Position numbers and translations under genes: made by a program. The notes under the pieces are model-generated. The model saw only the letters and a program-made list of their open reading frames with translations. It was not told the DNA's origin and searched no databases. From positions 18,437,815 to 18,501,814 of the forward strand of contig CM033118.1 in NCBI GenBank assembly GCA_019321725.1: DNA of 64,000 nt. Direction: 5' to 3'. This DNA comes from Paulownia fortunei. Taxonomy: Eukaryota > Streptophyta > Magnoliopsida > Lamiales > Paulowniaceae. Within the stretch, counting starts at the first letter, position 1. Every line of letters starts with the position of its first letter. This document shows positions 39,401 through 52,161 of the stretch, piece by piece.

Positions 39401-41713
39401 AAAATGTCAGGATACGAGTACCGTTGGCTCGGCAAGTTCAGGGGTTTTGGAACGGCAACTTTCCCCAAAACAGTCATGCCACCCCTTCTTGCAGAAGCCC
39501 ATCTAAGAAGGAATAAGTCAACATAAGACAGTGGGTGACACCAACAAAATCAGCTATGCTGAAGAAAAGAAAACAAAGGGACACCAGTATGTTCTACTAG
39601 ATCTTATAAACTAGAAAGGCAGCAGATACTGAGTTAAACAAACAACATAATTTATTTGCAGCTATTCAGAGAAGATAGCCCAGAAAGGTAGACTAATTTA
39701 TTTGCAGCTATTCAGAGAAGATAACCCAGAAAGGTAGACTGTCTTATATAACTATTAAGTACTATACAAAACAGATCAGAAATCAGTACAACTATTTTGG
39801 GTGGGAAAAGAAAAGGAATCAGAGAGCAGCACAACAATAAAAATCTTTGGCGACCTGAAATTTGTAATTGTAAAACATATCCAACAAACAGCATATTTGA
39901 ACCTTAGAATTCGAATTAACCCCCAGCCTAAATGCCTTTCAATGTTAAATAGACCCCTACTGAAAGGCTATGCATATTGCACATACCTGAAAGAACATAA
40001 ATGCAGGATACTTACATAAAAACATAATGTATTCTAATTAAGTATGTACAAGATATATAGCGCAAGATGGAATCAAAACGGAAAGCTCCTTCAGTGCACC
40101 ATAAGGAAGACCATTTCTGGAAAAGTTAATATACCCATATATCTGACACTGAAAGAGCAACCCTATGTCAATAGAGAGAAGGCTAAACAGAAAAAATTTG
40201 CCATGTAAAGTCTTATTTACCCAATAATCGAATCCTTGTCTCAAGGAAGATTAATGCCAAGCTCTCTAATTAAAAGGTAACCTCTCTAACTAAATGGTCC
40301 AGGTATCACAAAAGAGTTACTTCTCTAAATGCTTAATCCATAGAGGTTCTTTTAAGTTAAATAATGGTATGGTATCACTCAAACTTCTCATACTGGGAAA
40401 AAGGATGACCTCCCAAGTAATCGTACAATGTAAAAGAAGGTATAAATGCATATTTACAGCCTTCTTATACACAAAACACAAAATAGTGTTTGAGCTCTTT
40501 ATTAGATTTTTGCAAGTATAGCCTCATGAGCTGAATCACAATGGATAAAGAAAATCTCATCATCCTAACTTTGCGATCAGTTTTTCCAAGAAAAACCAGG
40601 AATATCAAGATATAGAAGATAAATGTAGCTACAATTTTTGAAATTATCCATCTTTTGTTACCTTTGCAGTTCATTATCAGTATTAATAACTGATTTGAGG
40701 AAAGACCTGCAACTCCTTTCTGACAAACCATCTATGAGTACAACCCCCAACACCAGGAAAAAAAAAAAAAAAAATGTAAACAAGAGGCAATACATGGAAG
40801 ACCATGATTCTGTAAAATACTTCATTGGAACAAACATCAAAATGGGGCTTAGCTAGCCAAAAGTACCAAATGATAAGATCCTCCCAAGTTAATGGTGTCA
40901 CAGTGACAGCTGCTGTCTTTTCAAACTTTTCCTTTAATGTACTGCCCAAACTGTGAGCAGTATTACCCTTACATTCTTTTTTCCCCCTGTTGGGTGTATG
41001 GTTTGCGTTAGCATGTGATATTGATAGGATGAAGAATCCACAGCTCAAACAGCAGATCACATCAACAAGGCATTTCTTTTGTAAAAAAAAGAAGTTGATC
41101 GATGACAAATAAACCACTCCTCCATCCACAAATGAATGCCTCCATTTCCTTGATTGATGTCCATAAATCATATTTCATTTCTAAAATAGCAATTTACTCT
41201 TACTTGAATAACTGCTATTTTTTCCTCTAGAACACTGCTTTTAAGGAGAAAATATAAAGATACATCACAGTTTCAAGTTTCCCTGCCAATTCAAACAAGA
41301 TGATTCATTTTCGACAGGAATATTTAAAAAATAAATAAAATTGCAGACTGTTAGAATTAATCCCCCCACCCCCCAACCAGAAAAAGAAGGGGACAAACAG
41401 GTGCCAAAACGGCCAGTCCTACACTTGGTCCCTGAAGACCAATAGGAAATTTTTCTATGACAAAGCCAATCAGCAAAAATTCCTCATCCTCTCTTGAAAC
41501 AATTAGCATGCACTTCACAAATCAAGGTGAAGTTATCAAAACTGACATTTTACAGATATAAATACACATATTAAGAGTCTCAGTACATAGCTATTCGTCA
41601 AACACCAATTCTACTAATTCATAATGCTTCACATTCAACAACATATCAAAAGCAGTCTCATTAATGAGGACCATTAAGTACCTTCTCTCCCCAGCCAACA
41701 TATTTGAATTCAT
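33427..41713 (-). CDS. MOS1: MOS1, modifier of snc1 (BAT2-domain protein), with one apparent frameshift
   Basis: In Arabidopsis, MOS1 is a nuclear protein that controls expression of the immune receptor gene SNC1 and also affects flowering and the cell cycle. Minus-strand exons: 41713-41682, 39502-39422, 39311-39267, 39110-38735, 38475-38373, 37891-37823, 37737-36439, 36304-36037, 35949-33427. The protein starts MNSNMLAGERRWASARRGG, followed by MTVLGKVAVPKPLNLPSQR, the N-terminal BAT2-like region. Further marks are FSLSSGDFPTLGSEKD, a Pro/Gly-rich middle (residues about 270-370), the coiled, charged MRELAKQRALQLQKEEEER near 760, and an Arg/Gly-rich tail ending DSGQD. The frame breaks once, near 36625-36629: the upstream frame ends in a short stop-terminated tail while the downstream frame continues. 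Adding one base gives 1,598 residues and all exon phases agree. Sequencing error or real mutation cannot be told apart here. Confidence 0.93.
39648..39739. repeat. 46-bp tandem duplication in MOS1 intron 1
   Basis: Two adjacent 46-bp units (39648-39693 and 39694-39739), starting TAATTTATTTGCAGC and differing at one base. Each copy contains TTTGCAG, a potential acceptor on the plus strand only, so it should not affect MOS1 splicing. Confidence 0.95.
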
Positions 41714-44272
41714 TGTCCAACTGAAGTGCCAATGTCATCCAAACAACTTGAGGTGACCTAAAATTTAAGGCAAGACAAAACTTTGATCAGGAAATTTTTT
41801 TTAACTAAAAACAAGAGAAGAAGAAAATTGCAATGTCAAAAAGTCTACCTCCAATACAATTCAAAAGGATCAATAAAAAATATAAGGCTAAAATAAGAGG
41901 TAAAATATATGGATGGTAGAGCTAAGGTAAGGTGAAAAAAACAAAAAAACGATGAGGACAGCAGACCTTTCTCAAACACTACGGGATTTGAAAGAACACA
42001 CACCATTACAGTTACACTTTGGTTACCATGGCATGCTGATATCTGACATGAGACAACATATGACTTGACTCCCAACACCTCACAGGCTCTTAACTCTTAT
42101 TCACTATGCAACTTACAAAAAAGTGAACATCACAACATGACGGCTGTTCATTCATAACAATTTCATTGAAAAGAAATTAGAGCGTCCTATTATCAAGTTA
42201 ATGCTGAATACCATGTCCTATTATAGACACATTTTGACCAAGTCCATGTCCTAAAATCCCAAGAGTCATAGCTTTCGCTGAAAACATAGGAGATTTGCAA
42301 TAAAAATTACCCCACCGACAGAGACAGGAGCCAATAGGAATGTAATTGGAGAGTTCCGCTAGAATCTAAAATATTTCTAGGGATTCTTATCTAAGGACAA
42401 GGATCCACAAGAAGGCACCAAAGCACTCAAATATGAAAAACAATCCAGCCTATTTAAACTTAGAGAATGGAATAATGCCAATACAGAAAAACTGGCGTCT
42501 GGTCTAACAATCTACCGGGGAATTAAGAAATAATTTCTAAATGTTGGAATAAGGAAGACTCTAGGCCTAATGGTTTATAATACTTTCCTTACAAAAAATT
42601 ACATTATAAGATTTTTTTACACAATTGGAAAAGTGAAAGAACCAATTCAGCATTTATTACATGAATTTCAAATGATCATCGGACAAAGATTTCAAACTCA
42701 AACATCTCATGACAAGTATGTCCAAGGAAAAAGTCTGACAAATCTGCCATAAACTTGTTCGTCATAACCTCAAGTAATTATATCCTTCCATAAACTTTCA
42801 CTGAGTCCTAATCAAATGTCAACACCAAGACATACTTGAGACATTTCATACGCCTAGCAAAAAAAGACCCCCACTATGACCCACCCAAATCTGTTATTGC
42901 AGCTCAAAATCTATCCGCAAGCACATTCGTTAAAATCTTAATTATAGTCCTTCACTACAGACAGATATTTTATTGGAGAAACAACAACTACAGCTATTCT
43001 TAAACATTTTGGTAAGATGATTATGAGCATAGACAAGAGAAAGCACGCATCAACAGCAATACCACATGACATTACAACTGGTAATTATTAAGCATCAAAG
43101 GTTAAGGTAAAACCATGGACCACTCATTAACTTTCTATCATTACACACACAAATATACTAGGTGTGAGGACCTTAGAGTAACTCCTTTAGTGTGTTTCTT
43201 AACCAAATCAGTGAACTAGCCTCATTTATGAAGATAGTGTCAAAGCAGTTTGTGACAAATATCACCACTTCTTCAACTTATATCGTGTAACACAGCTTGA
43301 TACACTCTTTCACATAGAGGGCTTATTGCATGAATTCAAGAACAAAATCTTATATGACCCCAAGGCTAACTCATCTATGGGGCACTCTCACCTCTTTAAG
43401 AGTGTGTTTGGTAGGGAGGATTGGGGAGGATTGGAGTTCTAACACTTGTTTGAAAGGAAGTGAATGACGGGAGGAAGGAGGATAATTCAATCAATCCTAA
43501 CTATGATTTTCAAATCCGTTAGACTTTGCAGGAGTTAGAAAAATCCTTCCTCTTCACTATACCAAGCGAATTGAAGATTATGTCATAACCCTTACGTAGC
43601 TTGAGTTCTAACCCTCGTTTGATAGGAAGTGAATGGCAAGGGAGGGAAGCGAAGAAGGATATCCGTTAAACTTCGCAGGAGTTAGAAGTATCCTTCCTCT
43701 TCACTGTACCAAGCGAGTTGAAGATTCTGTCATAATCCTCACGTAGGTGGATGATTTAGGTCTCAACTCCTCCCTTCCCTCCCGTCACAAAACCATTCCC
43801 ACACCAAAACTGTTGCATTAAGCTACTCCTAGATATCTCCAAAGTTCAAAAGTGACTGAACCGACTACATCAATCTCTGGCACGACATCCAATCCTACTA
43901 TACTTAATTCAACAGTGCTTAACACAATTACACAGAATAAATACTACCCGGGCTTCTGTAATAATAGCTTTTTTCAAATGCCAGTGAATCAATTATATGC
44001 CCTTTTCACAAATCCGAATGGAATGCAAGATATTATAAAAACCAACATAAGATTCTTGCTTGCCGCCTACCCTCACCTACCCCACACGACAAGCAGCAGC
44101 CCAAAAGGGGAAAAAATGAATCCACGCGCACATATTTCGTCAACAGCACATATAAATGTCCATATGCGGGGCCAATTCAGCACACCAATAAAAACCTCGG
44201 GTACCAAATATTGAAACCCTAAATCCGATTTTTGTTTTCAAATTTCAATCAAACTTAGATCTTCACACTTAC
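41714..44272 (-). other. Long 5'UTR intron of MOS1
   Basis: A donor TCGA/GTAAGTG on the minus strand at about 44272-44271 and an acceptor (CACTTCAG) just upstream of the MOS1 ATG define an intron of about 2.5 kb. It has no convincing coding sequence. The plus-strand open frame at 43852-44214 has no domain. A putative transposon with an internal duplication lies at 43400-43840. Confidence 0.6.
43400..43840. mobile_element. Putative MITE with internal tandem duplication
   Basis: Starts near GAGTGTGTTTGGTAGGGAGG, a form common at plant MITE ends. It contains two diverged copies of about 160-170 bp (about 43432-43602 and 43603-43760) sharing GAGTTCTAAC, GGAAGTGAATG, GCAGGAGTTAGAA, TATCCTTCCTCTTCACT and TACCAAGCGA. 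The right end contains a CCTCCCTTCCCTCC block that can pair with the GGGAGG-rich left end. Exact termini and target duplication could not be fixed; family unknown. Confidence 0.5.
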
Positions 44273-44570
44273 TCGAACGAACATACATTACGAACACGTA
44301 ATTGACACAAAGTTTGAGAGAGAGAGAGGGAGCCAACCGGAGACGGATCTGCGCGAAGTTTCGATCTGCGATAGTTACAAATTTGAACAAATGCAAATAT
44401 ATACGAAAGTAATAATATAAATATAGATGATAGGGATGGAGGAGGAGAGGTCGACGACGTCGTTTGATTGATCGTAGGGTAGGAAGATGAAGGGTGGCGG
44501 TGTCGAGAGGGGATCGCAGGAGGAGACAGAGAAAATGGGGAAGAGAGAGCAAAACGGGTGAAACGAACCT
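44273..44570 (-). other. MOS1 first (non-coding) exon and promoter edge
   Basis: Pyrimidine-rich minus-strand leader ending in the donor at about 44272, with the likely transcription start near 44560. No ATG begins an extended frame in it; the open frames here start at non-ATG codons. Confidence 0.5.
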
Positions 44571-46458
44571 AAATACTCAGTGGCCACTCCGGCTCTTTAT
44601 TAACATAACTATGGTTGAGTTAGCTTTTTTATTTTTTTCCTTGAATTATTAGAAATTTATATTGGTTTGCATTTCTCTAAATTTATTTTTCTTTTTTAAC
44701 CTTGTTTTGTTTCCTAGTTACTAACCAGAAACATAAATTGCCTGTGTTTTTTTTTTTTTTTTTTTTTTGAGAAAATTAATAAAAAAATCTTGTTTTAAAA
44801 AATTAAATCCAGAAAATCAATGAGAATATTTTTAATTCAAAAGGACCATTATACCAATTTTTCAGTAAAAAATATTAAAAAATTAATTTTTACATTGGCA
44901 CCTTTAAAATTTAATGATTATTGAACTAAATTACCTGTAGCTTCTTAAATTATGAATTATGAAGTGGTTCCTTTTTTATGGAATTGTATGAAAATACGAT
45001 TTAGTTTTAACTTTTGAATTTTTTTAGATTTTTTGGCATCATCTTGAAATTTAGAAAAAGTTAATTTTAAGTTATTTAACAAGTTATTACTGAATTCACA
45101 AAAATTCAAAAATCCTGGCATCTCCATAATATAATATAATATTCAACATATAAAAAATTAAAATAGTTGTATAAAAAATCTATCAAAGTTGCTCAATCTA
45201 TTAATTTACTAATGTAAGAAGTCTACGATATTTTAGTCTAAAAACCAGAAACTCTAAATGATATTAACATGAAAGTTAACAATTAGTTTTTTCAAATGAA
45301 AAATTGATGAAAGGAATTTTTAAATTTTTTTAGATTAAAAAATATTTTTTTGAATTTTCTAGAAATAAATATTTATTTTAGAGGGATTTAAATAATTTTC
45401 CCCTTTTTATTGTTTGCATCTTGTACGAATATGAACATTCACAAAATAAGCATACACGGGGATTCTCAAGGCTTGAGGATTCATTTTAAACATGAGAAAA
45501 AATATATAATTTCAAATAATTGATCATCACTTAATATTTGACATATTTTTATATTTTTTTTATATATTTTTCTTCTCTTCTTGGATTGCTGAATGATGTC
45601 TCAAATGCAAATCTCAAAATATCACAATTGCCCACCTTTTAAAATTCATATATGAATGATTATAATATCCGAAAACCTGTTAAAAATGACATAGGTGGTA
45701 ACTATGACAACTACCCAAATTATTTAGCACATGTTGGAAAGTAAATTGTTTTAATATGATAATAGAAGTGTTGTCTAATTTAATCTTAAAGCATTAAAAC
45801 TAAACAAAATACATTAGGACTAAATGTTGCAAAGCAAACCTACAAAGGATGCAAAGATATATTGGTACAGGCAAAAATTTTACATTAGACAGCAATGGCT
45901 TATATGTTCTAATTTGAGGTAAGTACTGTATCTTAAGAAACAAAGGCACCCAAACTGAAGATACAACAGGAAACTCTTCAAAATTGCAGTTGAAATTCTT
46001 CATGTTTCTTGAAGGAGGGTGGAAGTAACGGTACAAATTGCACAATCTCCAGAAGCACATACCACAACATCGAAATATATATAACAGATCAATTAAGTAA
46101 AACAATCTCAATAATCAATGTAGTTAAAGTTCGACACTCCACCATGTAAGTCATCCGACTTCTCTTTCAAGGCAAGCAAACAACACAGATTTCCCACCTG
46201 GTGACTGCTTCTGTTCATGAGGTCATGCAAGACAAGTAGTAAAAGGATAGTAGAAGCCATTTCATTCTTCTTCTGTGAGTTCCTTTCAAATTTATTTATT
46301 CGTCTAGTGAGATGCAAGGGAGGACGAGGGATTGAGTGGTGGAGAGAGATCCCTTGATCCAAATGCCTACAATGCATTAACCACAAATGACCAGTGACTG
46401 TGTTGATAAAATAGGAGAAGGATAACACACTGCAGGGATGCAGCCATCTTAGAAGATC
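44571..46458. other. AT-rich spacer and dCMP deaminase 3' flank
   Basis: 44600-45780 is very AT-rich with a T-run of more than 20 near 44748-44768 and no recognised gene. About 45800-46458 is the expected 3'UTR region of the next gene. Confidence 0.55.
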
Positions 46459-49400
46459 CTAAAACTCCTCGAATTTGATCAAGATCTGATCCATCTGCGG
46501 CCGATGTCTCCTTACCTTATAAACATGAAATTTTGATGTCAATATAAGCAAAATGACTTCATAGGTAAACAAATGATATAGCATAAAAACTAGACAAAGG
46601 TTCAAAGCTAATAAATATTAAGAATTTTCTTCTTTGTCTTTCTTCTCCACCCATTACTTCTCGTTTCTTCTGGTTTTTACAGGATTTTTCTTTGTGGGAC
46701 AGAAGGGTGCATCAGACAGAGAAAAGTTCCCCTTACAGGTTCTTGATGACAATCTTTAAGATCAAGATGATAGCAGAAAGCTTTCCAGAGAAACTATATT
46801 AGCTTACTTTTACACCCGCCATAGATAGAAGTTTGTGAGAAGCAACATAGGCAGCGTCCGGATTATCCAATCTCTTTTCCACATAGTAGATAACCTCGGA
46901 AACACCTGACTGAAAACTAAAACTATCAATTACCAAGAACAGAAAACCAGAACTATATGCAAATCTGAAAGGTAAAGCAATAGACGTTTGGGCAGAAAAG
47001 TGGGAAAATGGAAGTCGGGAACTGCAAAAATTTGGGAAAACAAAGTCACTCAAATATTATGAGCTTTTGGTAATATCTGTGCATATATATGAGTAATATC
47101 AATGTCCGCTCATATATAGCAATATCCTGTGTTTAATGAGACGTGCATTCATGAAAACCAAGAAATGCCTATCACAACTTTAGATATTAGTTTTTAGAAA
47201 AGCATCCTTCCTCCATGTCACTATATAGCTTTCAATGGGCACTCATTACCATCTTTTCAAGTATTTAGCTAGTAGTTGTAGTAGGTGCATAACTTGAGTT
47301 GTTGATTGAGATAGAGAAGTTTTTAACTCACCTGAATAATTATCTTTGCACATTCGTTGCAAGGAAACATTGTAACATAGAGCCTCTGCAGAAGTAATTC
47401 ATGTAAACATACTATCAGAAATGGTAAACCTGAATTCAGAAAGAAATGAGCAAAAGTAAAAATAAAATAAGATTAGTACTAACTTGCCCTGCAGCTGATG
47501 CGTGATTTGTGTTCAAGATAGCATTGACTTCAGCATGGCATACGTAACTGCAAGAGACCACGAAAACTGATCAGTTGCAACTTATGAAAAATAATTGAGG
47601 AGAATTCAGACACTAGGAAAAGAACAAATTTGAGGGGCTGAAAGGAATAGAAGATGCATGAAACAATAACGGCAGAAAAATCTATTCACTTATTATTATC
47701 ATATTATAGTACTTACGGGTACTTTGTTTCCAGGGGATCCCCATTCTTGGATTTCTGATATATCAGGGAAGGAGTAAGAAATACTCAAATTTATAATTGA
47801 TTCTCATTTTATCTTAAGATAGAGAGAAGTCTAACCTTAGACCAAGGAAGCTTGTCATCCGAGCAACCACGTGGGAACCCATTGTAGCCAATTCCTTAAC
47901 GCAACAAAACATCAAAACTAGCTTGAGATTTTTATGAACATCGTGACTATGAGATCTTGCTTGAATAATCATTTTATGATCTAAAGACAATCATGTGCTT
48001 GGTTGATGATGACGAAACAGAAACAAAATTCAAATCTCCAAATCCCTTGCCAATTACTTGCATAAGAATAGTGACCAGAAGCTTGAAGGTTTATGGAGCA
48101 CATCGGGCCAAGAGGACATATCCATATTCAATGGTTACGGATCAAATCAGATGGACAAAACAAGTCATGCAAAGGTGCTTTGAGCTCTTATGTGATTGGT
48201 CAATGAATGAACTTGACTAAAACCAACCCCACCATGATAGTCAACATTTTCACTGATTAAAGCTAATGCCTTATATATGGAGCCAATTAGTGGAAGTTGA
48301 AGATTCTAAAGCATTTATCACTAACAAAAATTGCAGCTGGGCCAAATGCATTGGATTAATCTCCATTAAGAACCAGTCTAAAATTGCTCCGAAAACAAAA
48401 TACCCAAACAAGGCAAAGTAGTGGTTGCCATGTAGGAAGATGCTTTCTAAACCTAAAAACATCAACATTTAACAAGCCAAAGTAGTAAGCTATTGTAACA
48501 GGCCAACAGCAATAATCATTCTCAAAATTAAAGATTAAAATTTTCTCAGAAAAAAATTCATTTCATCAAGCAATCTTACCGAGGATTATCCCCTTTTCAC
48601 TCACCAAGCAAGCACCAACCTATAGTAAAGAAGAAACAAGTAGATAAAGATGTGATTGCAAAACCACACAGAACCAGGAAATTTAATATAAAACAAATAA
48701 ACAAAAACAACAATAAACTCGTCCATATTTTCTGTTTTTGGTTTTAATATACTATTATAATGTAACTAAACCTGTCTATTTGGATCCTTGGACCTCTCAG
48801 CTGATAGAAATGCAATTGCCATAAAATAGTCGTCCCAGGACAGATATCTGCAATGCAAATACATAAAAGAAAGGGAGTAAAAATAAATTATTTTCTTCTT
48901 CTTTTTGACAACAAACTTTGAAGCAAAGGTCTTGCAATACCCTTGTTATAACTCATGCTTGATGCCCTGTACCTTTCTCCCCCATATAGGTATCAAGAAA
49001 TAGAAATTAGTGACTTTCCTGTTCAAGAATTATTACTTTATCCAGACCACTTCTCCTCAGGAGTTTGGGCCATCGAATTCGAAATTCTCAAACAAATACT
49101 TTGTGCTTGGATAAGGATTTTGTACTCGAGTATCCTTAGCTCCAAATTCATAGTTTTAAAACAATAAACATGTCTTATCGAAACGAAAATCATACGACTC
49201 CCCATCAAAATCTAAGTGGAATTTCAAAATCATGGATTTAGAAAGCAAGAACTGAAAATTATTCCCAAGCTCGAATACTTTCTCAAATCGAAATGGTTGA
49301 ATCCAAATGTAACCTTACTCTTATCAAGCAACATACAGTACTCAAAGAAAAATTCATGAAAATTTTACTTTAAGCCCCTCTTTCTCTTTTGTTCCTTCTA

Positions 49401-49682
49401 AATACATTTCCAATGAAGAGACGGCACCACAAGAATTGATCATATTTCGAACCTTCTCCAAAGTCAACAGCAGAAACTTAAAAAGGGACGAAATAACACT
49501 AACCCTTTTCGTTTTGCCGGATCAAAGGGGCTCTGACGGGAAGATTTCTTCTCTGCCACGCCGTTTTGAGTGCAGCGGTGTTTCGGGCTTCTGAAGTTGA
49601 AGAACAGGCCGACGGCGATGGCGGAGGCCACCGCACCAAACACAGTTGCGGCGGAAAACAGAATCATCTCTCTCGAATTCAT
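46459..49682 (-). CDS. Deoxycytidylate (dCMP) deaminase
   Basis: Zinc enzyme that converts dCMP to dUMP, the substrate for thymidylate synthesis. Nine exons on the minus strand: 49682-49504, 48847-48772, 48619-48580, 47894-47836, 47754-47717, 47547-47484, 47385-47332, 46909-46808, 46515-46459 (222 residues, close to the Arabidopsis enzyme). The core starts [30 protein letters not shown] is the family loop. Zinc and catalytic residues are His135 and Glu137 (HAEVNAI) and Cys161/Cys164 (PCNEC). The N-terminus has a hydrophobic stretch ([20 protein letters not shown]), a possible signal anchor or organelle signal. The C-terminus reads [17 protein letters not shown]. All phases agree. Confidence 0.97.
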
Positions 49683-50549
49683 CACCTCGCCTGCACTTCA
49701 CACACACTCACACACCCAACTGAGCGAGAGCGCACATTAGCCGCGAAAATGGGTGGGAAAAATGTAGAAGAAAAAGTAGCGGGAAAAGATGGTCATGCCC
49801 AAGGTATTGGGCCCACTCTGCTTTTTATTTCAGCGCAATCCAGTTATACATGACTACTTTTTCTTCCTCTCTCTTTATTTATTTTTTTATCTTTTTTTTT
49901 TTGGTTTAATTTTAAAAAATCAAATAAGGGCTAATACAAACGTTTTATTTTTTTATTTTCTATTTATTGTTTTTGTGATAAGGTTTTTTCCCAAATCCCA
50001 TTTGTTATCCACTAAACAAAACAAGTGTTAAATATTTTTTTTATCTAATGATAAATAGTGTAATTTCTAAAACAGAATCGTCCTATTATATCCTCATTCA
50101 TAATTATATCCTTTGATGTAGTGCCTTTTGAAATGTGACTCAATTATTTTGTTAAGAAAACAAATTGTATGTTTTTGTGTTGTTTTCACAAACACGATAT
50201 ATTTCTTATTATATCATTATTAATCATAATAAAATTTTAATAATATATTTACAATTGAAAATGTTTTTCATAATTAAAATCAAATACTTTTTTAGTATTT
50301 TTAAAAAATGAAATACATATCGAAGGAAATTTTTATAAATAAACAAATATATATATATATATATATACTATTTGTTGGTGTAAGTTCGTAGGATGAGGCT
50401 TTCATTTCCCACCATTCATCAAAGATAAACAGAAAACAACTACTTAATTGTATCACCTCCCTACTTCTCTTTTACACTCAAAAAAAGTGTTAGGCTGAAG
50501 AAAGAAAGCAGATAAACAAGAATTCTTGAGGTTAATACATAATTCTCAA
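49683..50549. promoter_or_regulatory. Divergent intergenic region between dCMP deaminase and H protein
   Basis: The two genes point away from each other across about 870 bp. A palindromic TGGGCCCA (49807-49814) provides site II motifs on both strands, about 125 bp upstream of the dCMP deaminase ATG. The remainder is AT-rich with an AT dinucleotide run at about 50349-50367. The last 80 bp is the H-protein leader. Confidence 0.5.
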
Positions 50550-52161
50550 ATGGCTTTCAGAATGTGGGCTTCTTCTACAGCCAATGCTCTCAGACTCACC
50601 ACTTCTTCTTCAACATCAGCCTTGGCTTCTCCTGTCTTTTCACTCTCCAAATGCTTTTCAACTGGTAAAAAATATAAGTCCATTTTTTTTTATTTTTTTT
50701 TTTAAACACAAAAATAGAGATTTTTGTTGTAATAAATTAATGGGGTTGAGGGTTTGCAGTGCTGGAGGGGTTCAAATATGCTTCTTCTCATGAATGGGTG
50801 AAGCATGAGGGATCTGTGGCTACCATTGGAATCACAGACCATGCTCAGGTTTTTAACTCTTATTTTTCATGTAGATGCTGCTTCAATGCCTGCAAAAATT
50901 AAATAAAGATGATAAAATAGATTAGAGAATTTGAAATATGGGGTAAAATAAGATATGTTAATGTTGGTTTGAAATTTTGTACTATTTACTTGTGATAGGC
51001 TGTTGGTAGCATGCTTGACTTAGCTCACGATGTATTTTTTTGTACTAAATTTATGTTTCATCTCGTATTCTATTAAATAAATGCACGCTAATTGATACAT
51101 CCAAACGAATATTTATGAATTTATTTTATATATTTATTATACATTTGTAATGTTAAATATGGAAAAAAAATGGAACACAAATTAAATTAAAGTATTCAAA
51201 CAAGAGTTATCAAGTCCAGGCCTCATAAACCTTCACACTATCCTCCCACAATTAATATGAGTAGAATGAAACTCGGTACACAAGATTAAAGGGTTTAGGA
51301 AAGTTTTATAAAAATTACAAGTAAATTTTAATGTGGATGTAGTTTAATTGAATCCAAGTCAATTATAGTATAAGGGATTTATGTTTTACAATATGATTGG
51401 TTCATCTTCAAGAAGAATGCCCTATTGCAAGTCAATCAAAGTTACTCGTTGATTGGTTTAATTTGGCCAAATTGAATATAAATTAAAAAATTTATAATTC
51501 ACATATGCCACCATTTGGGTAGAATAATAGACCATTAGATTATGATATCAACATTTGTGAGACGAACATTAATCTTCTTTCACTATTACAATGTGGGGCA
51601 GGATGTTACAAAATATGCTTCTGAGTATTGCTAACGTTGTATGTGTTTTCAGGACCATTTAGGAGAATTGGTGTTTGTGGAGCTGCCGGAAGCTGGGAAA
51701 CCAGTGATACAAGGCAGTAGCTTTGGAGCAGTTGAGAGTGTCAAGGCCACCAGTGATGTCAATTCTCCCATCTCCGGCGAGGTTGTTGAGGTCAACTCGA
51801 AGCTAAGTGATTCCCCTGGTCTGGTATGATTCTCAAAATCAATGATGTACAGTCCTATTAGTCCAAATTACTCGAGTTTGGTTGAACCCAATTTAATAAC
51901 GGAACTTGTTATTCTCATGTGATTGATTGAGTTCGACTAAATTGGATCAGGATTAGAATTTTCCCGACTTTCTCTTGTTTTTCTTGTTGTTTGGTTTGGC
52001 TGACTCTCTTCCAATTTGCAATGAATTTGAAGATCAATTCAAGCCCATATGAAGATGGATGGATGATCAAGGTGAAGCCAAGCAATCCCTCAGAACTGGA
52101 ATCCTTAATGGGACCAAAAGAGTACACAAAATTTTGTGAAGAAGAAGATGCTTCTCATTGA
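50550..52161 (+). CDS. GDCH: Glycine cleavage system H protein, mitochondrial
   Basis: Lipoyl carrier that shuttles the aminomethyl group between the P, T and L proteins of glycine decarboxylase in the mitochondrial matrix, the photorespiratory step. Four exons: 50550-50664, 50760-50848, 51653-51823, 52033-52161 (167 residues). Residues 1 to about 36 are a Ser/Arg/Ala-rich presequence beginning [15 protein letters not shown]. The mature part begins near [16 protein letters not shown]. The lipoylated lysine is Lys99 in ESVKATSD, and [12 protein letters not shown] is the conserved C-terminal block. Length and motifs match the family. Intron 2 is the longest, about 800 bp. Confidence 0.98.
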